A stretch of 64,000 nt of DNA from SHYR01 sp036013055 (lineage in GTDB: Bacteria; Chloroflexota; Dehalococcoidia; UBA2979), in NCBI GenBank assembly GCA_036013055.1, contig DASCQM010000016.1, positions 62,001 to 126,000 on the forward strand, written 5' to 3'. Each line of letters begins with the position of its first letter. The first letter of the stretch is position 1. Under the pieces are notes generated by a model that searched no databases, was not told the DNA's origin, and saw only the letters and a list, made by a program, of their open reading frames with translations. The position numbers and the translations under genes were made by a program. Of the stretch, positions 35,891 to 42,294 are shown piece by piece.

Positions 35891-36718
35891 CTACCCGTGC
35901 TGCTCAGCCCTGACGCGAACTTCGACGGCGTCGGTCAGGTCGGCTGCCTCGCGTTCGCCGCCGCTCGAGTCGACGACGCGCGGCCCATCGATGCGTAGCT
36001 CGCCGGTCGAAAATTCGGCGAGCGTCTCGACGAGCAACGGGGACTCGTAGCGCATGCCCGTCGCGCGGATCGTCTGGAAGAGAGCGGTCGCCTCCAGCGC
36101 CTCGCGGTCCATCGTGGCGGCGCCGCCGTCGAGTTCCGCCCACAGCGGCTCGAACTCGGGCGTGCGCAGCGAATAGCGGCAGTACGCGACGACCGGCCCC
36201 TCATCGACTTCCGGAATCGCGAGGTGAAGCATCACGCCGCTCTCGTCTGCCTGTGAGGTGATCAGCTCGCGGATCACCTCGCGCCACGTGCCAATCGGTC
36301 CGCCGGGCAGGGCGGGATGCAGGTTCAGTAGCGGATGATGCTGCACGAAATCGCCGGTGAAGATCAGCATGTAGCCGGCGAGCATGCCGACATCGAAAGG
36401 GTGTGCCCTCAGGTCATCCGCGACTAGCGAGTCGAAGTCGCTGCGCCACTGCGGCAGCGATTCACCGGGGCGCGAGAGCGCTCCGCCGACGGCTCGGCGG
36501 TGCATCACCGATGAGCGCGTGACGAGCGGGTTGCCGTCGGCGCGCACGAGGTCGAAGAAGCCGTCGGTCGTCTCATCCTCGCCCGGTTCGCGGTTGCAGA
36601 AGACGCTGGCGAACTCCGCGTCGAGTTCACCGGCCGCGATCGCCGCGGTCACCGCCTCATACATGCCACGCGACCCCGCGCCGCGCCCTGTGGTGAACCA
36701 GCCGAGACGTACCGTCAC
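35891..36718 (-). CDS. formyltransferase-fold (PurN-like) protein
   Basis: The 275-residue protein has the N10-formyl-THF-dependent transferase core. Asn132 and His134 lie in LLNLHPALPGG, the catalytic N-x-H-P-x-x-P signature, and the Asp is in PEVDEGPVVAY. The N-terminal nucleotide-like segment (VRLGWFTTGRGAGSRG) resembles the GAR-binding loop of PurN. It is longer than PurN (about 200 aa) by a C-terminal extension rich in acidic residues. There is no purine operon around it; its stop side is a small unknown gene and its start overlaps xseB by four bases. GAR transformylase is possible, but another formyl acceptor cannot be excluded. Confidence 0.8.
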   Translation of the reverse strand: MTVRLGWFTTGRGAGSRGMYEAVTAAIAAGELDAEFASVFCNREPGEDETTDGFFDLVRADGNPLVTRSSVMHRRAVGGALSRPGESLPQWRSDFDSLVADDLRAHPFDVGMLAGYMLIFTGDFVQHHPLLNLHPALPGGPIGTWREVIRELITSQADESGVMLHLAIPEVDEGPVVAYCRYSLRTPEFEPLWAELDGGAATMDREALEATALFQTIRATGMRYESPLLVETLAEFSTGELRIDGPRVVDSSGGEREAADLTDAVEVRVRAEQHG

Positions 36719-36957
36719 GAGCTGGCTTCGTCCTCGAAGCTCTGTCGCAGCGTCTCGATGCGTTGCTCGACATCGCCGAGTAGCTGTTGGCCCTGCTGTG
36801 CGAGCCGCATGCCCTCCTCGAAGAGTGCGACCGACTGTTCGAGGCTCAGCCCGCCGCCTTCGAGCTGCGCGGTGACGGCCTCGAGCCGGTCGTAGAGCTG
36901 CTCGAACGTCAGGTCGTCCAGGCTCTCGTCGGACGTGCTGTCAGGCGCATCGCTCAT
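36715..36957 (-). CDS. xseB: exodeoxyribonuclease VII small subunit
   Basis: The 80-residue partner of XseA contains the family core LTFEQLYDRLEAVTAQLEGG followed by LSLEQSVALFEEGMRL, a coiled-coil hairpin that binds the large subunit. Its start overlaps the xseA stop by four bases and its stop overlaps the next start, so all three genes are coupled. Length and motif order are normal. Confidence 0.95.
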   Translation of the reverse strand: MSDAPDSTSDESLDDLTFEQLYDRLEAVTAQLEGGGLSLEQSVALFEEGMRLAQQGQQLLGDVEQRIETLRQSFEDEASS

Positions 36958-38186
36958 GACGCGGACTCTTCCTCTTCGATGCGGGCCGCTCGACGGCCGT
37001 CCTGCAATCGCAGCATGACCTGATCGCCGCTCGCCAGCGAGGCCGCAGACGTCACGAGCGAGCCGTCGTCACGCTCGATCACCGCAAAGCCGCGCCCGAG
37101 CGTCGCCAGCGGCGAGAGCGCGCCGATGCGTGCGCCGGCTTCCGCGAATCGCTCCCGCGTCGTTGCGAGTTGGCCGGCCGCGACGCGTGCGATTTGCGCC
37201 CGGCGGTCAATCACGCGCGCGCGCTGCTCAGCGACGTTCGGCAGCGCGCCGATCAGCGTGTGCACCGAGCCATCGAGTGTCTCGCGTGACGCGGCGATCG
37301 CGCGAGTGAGCTGTACCTCCGCGCGACGCTGGATCGCGCCGATCGACCGTGCGACGTCAGCGCGGTCCGGCGCAACCAGCTCGGCCGCCGCAGACGGCGT
37401 CGGTGCGCGCACATCCGCGACGAAGTCGGCGAGCGTGGTGTCGGTCTCGTGTCCGACCGCAGAGACAACCGGCACGGGGGAGCGATAGATCGCGCGGATC
37501 ACCGGCTCCTCGTTGAAGGCCCAGAGATCCTCGGCGGATCCGCCACCGCGGGCGACGATGATCACGTCCGGCGCGTGGTCGCGTGCGATCGTGTCGATCG
37601 CCTCGGCGATCTCGTCCGCCGCCGTCTCGCCCTGCACCGTCGAGGGTTGGAGCAGGATCGTCGCTGCCGGCCAGCGGCGGGCGAGCACCGTCGTGATGTC
37701 GTGGAAGACGGCACCGGATGCCGACGTGACGACGCCGATGCGACGCGGGAATCGTGGCAGGGGTCGTTTGCGCTCTACGGCGAAGAGGCCTTCAGCCTCG
37801 AACTGGGCGCGCCGACGCTCGAACTCTGCCTGCAGCGCGCCGGTACCGGCCGGCTGCACGAAATCGACGATGAAGGAGAGCTCGCCGCGTGCCTCGTAGA
37901 CGGACATCGAGCCGTGGATCACCACCGACGCGCCCTGCTCGAGGCGGTCCCGCTGGCCCTTGATGCGATTGCGGAAGAAGGCGCAGCGGATCGCGGAATT
38001 CGAGTCCTTCAGCGTGAAGTAGATGTGTCCGGAGGCAGGCAGACTGAGATTCGAAATCTCGCCTTCGACCCAGATGTCGGCGAGGTGGCGGTTATTCTCC
38101 AGCAGCTCGCGCAGGTACCGCGTGACGGCGTTGACGGGGTAGACGGTCTGCGCTGTCGTGGCCATCGCGCCCCCGGCGTCAGCCAT
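36954..38186 (-). CDS. xseA: exodeoxyribonuclease VII large subunit
   Basis: This catalytic subunit (410 aa) degrades single-stranded DNA from both ends. An N-terminal OB-fold (LADIWVEGEISNLS, SGHIYFTLKD) is followed by the nuclease domain with IGVVTSASGAVFHDI, VIIVARGGGSAEDLWAF and GHETDTTLADFVAD signatures. A long helical region and a C-terminal segment (GRGFAVIERDDG) follow. I chose the ATG at 38186, immediately after the efp stop. A second ATG at 38165 is an alternative; upstream residues in the longer frame are antisense-like. It acts with the overlapping xseB product. Confidence 0.95.
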   Translation of the reverse strand: MADAGGAMATTAQTVYPVNAVTRYLRELLENNRHLADIWVEGEISNLSLPASGHIYFTLKDSNSAIRCAFFRNRIKGQRDRLEQGASVVIHGSMSVYEARGELSFIVDFVQPAGTGALQAEFERRRAQFEAEGLFAVERKRPLPRFPRRIGVVTSASGAVFHDITTVLARRWPAATILLQPSTVQGETAADEIAEAIDTIARDHAPDVIIVARGGGSAEDLWAFNEEPVIRAIYRSPVPVVSAVGHETDTTLADFVADVRAPTPSAAAELVAPDRADVARSIGAIQRRAEVQLTRAIAASRETLDGSVHTLIGALPNVAEQRARVIDRRAQIARVAAGQLATTRERFAEAGARIGALSPLATLGRGFAVIERDDGSLVTSAASLASGDQVMLRLQDGRRAARIEEEESAS

Positions 38187-38187
38187 C

Positions 38188-38751
38188 TCAGCCGATGGCG
38201 GTCCGCTCGATGTAGTTCCCGGTCTCCGTCTGCACCTTAATGGTGTCACCGGCGTTGATGAAGAGGGGGACGGCAACGACAAGGCCGGTCTCCATCGTCG
38301 CGGGCTTGGTGGCGCCGGTCGCGGTGTCACCCTTCACGCCCGGGTCGGCCTCGGTGATCGTCAGTTCGACGGAGGCGGCGAGTTCGATGCCCAGCGGCTC
38401 ATCGCCGTAGATGATCACCTGCGAGTTGTTCCCTTCTTTGAGGTAGGGAATCGCGTCCTCGATCAGCTCGCGAGGCACGCTGACCTGGTCGTAGGTCTCG
38501 GTGTTCATGAAGGTCAGCGTCAGGTCGTCGCCGTAGAGGTACTGCATCTCGCGTCGTTCGACACGCGCGGCGGCCAGCTTCTCGCCGGCGTTGAAGGAGC
38601 GCTCTGTGATGTGACCGGCGCGGAGATCGCGCATCTTCACCTGGTAGACGGCGGATCGCTTCGTCTTCACGTGGCGCACTTCCACGATCTGGTACAGGCG
38701 ATCGTCGATCTCGACGGTCGTGCCCTTCTTGATCTCGCTGGTGGTAATCAC
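38188..38751 (-). CDS. efp: translation elongation factor P with variant modification loop
   Basis: EF-P (187 aa) rescues ribosomes stalled at polyproline. All three beta-barrel domains are recognisable, ending with GDTIKVQTETGNYIERT. The domain I loop that normally reads PGKG, with the modified Lys34 of E. coli, is one residue shorter here and reads HVKTKRSAVYQ (residues 27-37), so Lys31-Arg32 occupy the tip. The GTG start is preceded by GAAGGAAGGG. It sits between the Xaa-Pro peptidase and xseA, an arrangement (pepP-efp) common in bacteria. No EF-P modification enzyme is seen in the window. Confidence 0.96.
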   Translation of the reverse strand: MITTSEIKKGTTVEIDDRLYQIVEVRHVKTKRSAVYQVKMRDLRAGHITERSFNAGEKLAAARVERREMQYLYGDDLTLTFMNTETYDQVSVPRELIEDAIPYLKEGNNSQVIIYGDEPLGIELAASVELTITEADPGVKGDTATGATKPATMETGLVVAVPLFINAGDTIKVQTETGNYIERTAIG

Positions 38752-38776
38752 GCGCTGAACCCTTCCTTCGCCGAAT

Positions 38777-39862
38777 TCACAGGTCTAGTTTCGGCGCGGT
38801 CGAGATCGAGCGTAGCCGCCCGTTCTCCATAACGCACTGATCTTCGATGCGGACGCCACCCCAGCCGGGAATGTAGATCCCCGGCTCAACGGTCACCACG
38901 TGCCCGTCCGCCAGCGTCTGCTCGCCGGTAGGTGAGAGCCGGGGTGCTTCGTGGATGTCCAGCCCGACGCCGTGACCGAGCCCGTGGCCGAAGTGCTCGG
39001 CGTGCCCTGCCTCGGCGATCACCGTCGCCGCGATCTGGTGGCCCTCGACGCCGCTCATCCCGGCCTCGATGCGCTCCGCCGCCATCGTCTGCGCGGTGAG
39101 CACGATGTCGTAGATACGCTTGAACTCGTCGTCCGGTTCGCCGAGGAAGATCGTGCGTGTGAGGTCGGAGCAGTAGCCATCGACGATTACGCCGAGGTCC
39201 ATGACCACGCCCCGGTTCGCCTCGAGCGGCACATCTCGCGGATAGGCGTGCGGCAGTGCGCCCCAGTCGCCGCCGGCGATGATCGTGGAGAACGAGAGGT
39301 CGTCCGCGCCGTGCTCCATCGCGTAGCGCTGGACTTCCCACGCCAGCTCCTTCTCGGTCATGCCGGGCTCGGCGAGCGACGAGGCATGCACGAAGGCGGC
39401 GTCGCCGAGCAGAACGGCGCGCGTCAGCGCATCGAGCTCGTCCGCCTCCTTCACCATGCGCAGCTCCTCGATCGCCCCGGGGGCGGGCACCAGTGCAGGC
39501 TGCTTACCGTCGCTGGCGGTGTCGGCCGCGGCCTGCTTCCACTGTTCGAAGAGTTCGACCGTGAGGTCGTCCGGCTCGAAGCCGATGCGCTGACCAGCGC
39601 GGCCTTCGAGGAGCTGGGGTGCCGACGTCGTGGTCGCACCCTCGACGCGGATCAGCGTGAACTCCGGAGCCTGCTCGGCGACCTGCTCCCAGTAGCGCGA
39701 GTCGGTCGCGAAGAGCGCCACGTCACGGTCGATCAGCAGCACCCCGTTCGAGCCGGTGAAGCCGGAGACCCAGCGACGGTTGGACGCGGCGGTGACGAGC
39801 AGCGCGTCGAGTCCCAGTTCGTCGATCCGGGCGCGCACCCGGTCGATACGGTCGGCGGTCAC
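38777..39862 (-). CDS. Xaa-Pro aminopeptidase (M24 family)
   Basis: This 361-residue metallopeptidase removes N-terminal residues before proline. A creatinase-like N-domain (about 1-125) precedes the pita-bread catalytic domain. Ligands are visible in the two Asp of MDLGVIVDGYCSDLTRT, His of HGLGHGVGLDIHE, Glu of VEPGIYI and the last Glu of VRIEDQ. The start is GTG, just after the aroQ stop. It is co-transcribed with efp, a frequent pairing that links proline-peptide turnover with polyproline translation, though without proven functional coupling. Confidence 0.94.
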   Translation of the reverse strand: MTADRIDRVRARIDELGLDALLVTAASNRRWVSGFTGSNGVLLIDRDVALFATDSRYWEQVAEQAPEFTLIRVEGATTTSAPQLLEGRAGQRIGFEPDDLTVELFEQWKQAAADTASDGKQPALVPAPGAIEELRMVKEADELDALTRAVLLGDAAFVHASSLAEPGMTEKELAWEVQRYAMEHGADDLSFSTIIAGGDWGALPHAYPRDVPLEANRGVVMDLGVIVDGYCSDLTRTIFLGEPDDEFKRIYDIVLTAQTMAAERIEAGMSGVEGHQIAATVIAEAGHAEHFGHGLGHGVGLDIHEAPRLSPTGEQTLADGHVVTVEPGIYIPGWGGVRIEDQCVMENGRLRSISTAPKLDL

Positions 39863-39864
39863 GG

Positions 39865-40305
39865 CTAGCTGGCTTCTTCGTTGAGGCGATCGTGCAGCAG
39901 GTCGAGCGCGGCAAGGTACCCGCGATAGCCGAAGCCGACGACCTGGCCCCAGACGATCGGTGAGAGGTACGAGACCTGGCGGAATTCTTCGCGCTGGAAG
40001 ACGTTCGAGAGGTGCACCTCGATCGTGGGGATCTCGACGCCCTCGATCGCGTCGGCGATCGCGATCGACGTGTGCGTGTAGGCACCGGCGTTGATGATCA
40101 GGCCATCCCAGTCGGCGTGCTGCTGAATCTCATCGACGAGTTCGCCCTCGTGGTTCGACTGCGCGAACGAGAGCTCAACGGCGTACTCCGCGGCGCGTGC
40201 TCGCAGCAGCGCCTCGATGTCGTCGAGCGTCTCGCGCCCGTAGATCTCGGGCGCGCGACGACCGAGCAGGTTCAGATTGGGGCCGTTGAGGATGAGGATG
40301 CGCAA
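39865..40305 (-). CDS. aroQ: type II 3-dehydroquinate dehydratase
   Basis: This small enzyme (146 aa) dehydrates 3-dehydroquinate in the shikimate pathway. It has the diagnostic start (LILNGPNLNLLGRRAPEIYG), with the flexible-loop Arg and the catalytic Tyr in that segment. The later FAQSNHEGELVDEIQ, INAGAYTHTSIAIADAI and PTIEVHLSNVFQREEFR motifs are also present, including the catalytic His in EVHLSN. The start is TTG. It lies in the efp run, 15 kb away from the aroE-aroC-aroKB cluster, so the pathway genes are split over two transcription units. Confidence 0.97.
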   Translation of the reverse strand: MRILILNGPNLNLLGRRAPEIYGRETLDDIEALLRARAAEYAVELSFAQSNHEGELVDEIQQHADWDGLIINAGAYTHTSIAIADAIEGVEIPTIEVHLSNVFQREEFRQVSYLSPIVWGQVVGFGYRGYLAALDLLHDRLNEEAS

Positions 40306-40325
40306 CCGTCTCGCCTTTCGCCTGA

Positions 40326-41222
40326 CTAGCGGTTCGAGCGGTCCGCCTCGCGCGTCCGCGCCCGTGCCAGTGCTGCTGCGACGGCGGACTCCTGACGCCC
40401 GCGTGTCACCGCCGTGTAGATCTGAGTCGTATCGACCGAACTGTGTCCCAGCAGGTGCTGGACGACGCGAAGATCGGCACCGTCTTCAAGCATATGCGTC
40501 GCAAACGAATGGCGCAGCAGGTGGGGGTGCGTGCGCTGGAGCACGCCGGCTGCTACGCCCGCCCGTCGCACGGACTCCTGGATCGAACGCACGGAGAGCC
40601 GCCCGCCGGAACGGTTGAGGAAGAGTGCCGGTTGCGCGCCGCGCGCGAGCGACGTTCGCCCGCGTTCGATGTACGCGCGCAGCGCGTCCCGCGCCGGCTC
40701 GCCGAAGATCGAGACGCGGGGCCGGTCGCCCTTGCCAATCACGGACACCTGCATGTTCGTCAGGTCGAGGTCGCGCTGGTCGATGCCCGCGGCCTCGCTG
40801 ACGCGGAGCCCGGCGCCGTAGAGCAGTTCCAGCAACGCACGATCGCGCAGCGACTGCGGCGTCTCCTCGATCACCTTCGAGGGTGCCTCGATCACCTGCG
40901 TCACCTGCTCCTGTTCGAGGAAGTGCGGAAGCAGGCGCGGGGCCTTCGGATAGCGCAGCATCAGGATCGAGTCGCCGGGCTCCGCGTCTGGCAGTTCGCC
41001 CTCCCGGTCGAGCCAGCGGTAGAAGCCACCGATCGTCGTCGCCCGTCGCTTCAGCGAGGAGTCGGCGATCCCGGCTTCGCGTTGCGCGGCGAGGAATGCC
41101 CGGCCGTGACTGCGACCGGCGCGGTCCCACTCGATGTCGCGCTCTGCGAGGAAGTCGAGGAAGACGCCGATGTCGGTGCGGTAGTTGCGAATGGTGAAGG
41201 GCGAGCGATCCTTCAGGCGCAC
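40326..41222 (-). CDS. xerC: tyrosine recombinase of the XerC/XerD type
   Basis: This site-specific recombinase probably resolves chromosome dimers. The SAM-like N-terminal core-binding domain and the catalytic domain are intact. The first Arg is in LLYGAGLRVSEA, HxxR in HPHLLRHSFATHML and the nucleophilic Tyr in LGHSSVDTTQIYTAV. The listed GTG start cuts the first helix of the core-binding domain. The in-frame sequence upstream (GRDALERYLDELV) clearly belongs to the protein, but contains no ATG, GTG or TTG. A CTG at 41327 with GGAGG six bases upstream, or a CTG at 41354 seven bases behind a TACGAT box, are candidate true starts. XerC versus XerD cannot be decided. Confidence 0.9.
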   Translation of the reverse strand: MRLKDRSPFTIRNYRTDIGVFLDFLAERDIEWDRAGRSHGRAFLAAQREAGIADSSLKRRATTIGGFYRWLDREGELPDAEPGDSILMLRYPKAPRLLPHFLEQEQVTQVIEAPSKVIEETPQSLRDRALLELLYGAGLRVSEAAGIDQRDLDLTNMQVSVIGKGDRPRVSIFGEPARDALRAYIERGRTSLARGAQPALFLNRSGGRLSVRSIQESVRRAGVAAGVLQRTHPHLLRHSFATHMLEDGADLRVVQHLLGHSSVDTTQIYTAVTRGRQESAVAAALARARTREADRSNR

Positions 41223-41510
41223 CAGCTCGTCAAGGTAGCGCTCCAGTGCGTCGCGACCGACATCGAGGTTGGTGTCGAGACGGGTGCCAGCGTCGGCAGT
41301 GCGATCGGCTGAACGAGTATCGGGCAGGGGAGGCCTCCGCTGGCCCGCCGCCAGCCGAATGATCGTAGCACGCGGCTGGTCTCGTCCGGGGAGTGTGATC
41401 TGTGCTCCACCGGGGCGGCTGGAGAGAACCTAACCTCGTCGCATCTCGCGTTCGCTAATGGAATGCGTCGAATCCAACGACGCATCGCCAGCTGCCAGAA
41501 GGGGAGCCCA

Positions 41511-42209
41511 ATGACTTCAGACGACCAGACTTACAACGACCTGTTACCGAATCCCGGATTCGAAATCGATGCGGAACGCACCGCCGTCGTGATCACCGAC
41601 CCCCAGCTGGACTTCCTCTCTCCAGACGGCGTCGTCTGGGGCGTCGTGGGAGCGAGCGTCGAGGAGCACAACACCGTCGAATACCTGAAGTCGCTGCTGG
41701 AGGCGGCGCATGGCGCGAAGATCCCGGTCTTCGTCTCGCCGCACTACTACTTCCCGCAGGATCACACGTGGAAGTTCAGCGGCGCGCTGGAGGCGATGAT
41801 GCACGCCGTCGGCATGTTCGACCGCAAGGGCGCGCTGACGAGCGATGGGTTCGAGGGATCCGGCGCGGACTGGCACGAGCCGCTGAAGCCGCTGATCCAG
41901 CAGAACGGCGTCGTCGTGACGAGCCCGCACAAAGTCTTCGGTCCGGAGTCGAACGACCTCGTGTTGCAGCTGCGCAAGCAGGGCATCGACAAGGTCGTGC
42001 TCGCTGGCATGTCGGCGAACCTCTGCGTCGAGGCGCACATGCGCGAGCTCGTTGAGCAGGGTTTCGAGGTCGCCTGCGTCAGCGACGCGACGGCGGCCGC
42101 GGTGCTGCCGGGTGGCGATTTCTACCAGGCGGCGATGCTGAACTTCCGCATGATCGCCAGCTCCGTGCAGACGACCGACGAGGTTGTGGGACAACTACAG
42201 AGCCTCTAG
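41511..42209 (+). CDS. isochorismatase-family cysteine hydrolase
   Basis: This is a 232-residue cysteine hydrolase of the isochorismatase-like fold. The catalytic triad is Asp30 (ITDPQLDF), Lys141 (SPHKVFGP) and Cys172 (ANLCVEAHMREL), preceded by the cis-peptide region GMSAN. Substrates in the family include nicotinamide, N-carbamoyl compounds and isochorismate. None can be chosen here, although the complete Cys triad argues against a phenazine-type (Cys-less) member. The ATG at 41511 follows AAGGGGAG at an ideal distance. It is a single gene divergent from the recombinase and convergent with topA. Confidence 0.9.
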   Translation: MTSDDQTYNDLLPNPGFEIDAERTAVVITDPQLDFLSPDGVVWGVVGASVEEHNTVEYLKSLLEAAHGAKIPVFVSPHYYFPQDHTWKFSGALEAMMHAVGMFDRKGALTSDGFEGSGADWHEPLKPLIQQNGVVVTSPHKVFGPESNDLVLQLRKQGIDKVVLAGMSANLCVEAHMRELVEQGFEVACVSDATAAAVLPGGDFYQAAMLNFRMIASSVQTTDEVVGQLQSL

Positions 42210-42239
42210 GAGAGCCTCTAGACGGCCCCTAGAACAAGA

Positions 42240-42272
42240 AGAGAGCCGGGGAGCATCGCTCCCCGGCTCTCT
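42240..42272. terminator. strong bidirectional hairpin terminator
   Basis: A perfect 15-base inverted repeat (starting AGAGAGCCGGGGAGC) with an ATC loop lies between the cysteine hydrolase stop and the topA stop. In the topA direction it is followed by a T-rich run (TTCTTCTTGTTCT). Confidence 0.8.
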
Positions 42273-42294
42273 CGTACTGTGTCACGGATGAGAG

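Noticed and set aside
40326..41222. Mobile-element integrase
   Set aside because: The recombinase is of Xer length and motif type, lies in a housekeeping run, and has no flanking repeats or cargo. The tRNA at 12476 is far away and has no repeat seen near it.
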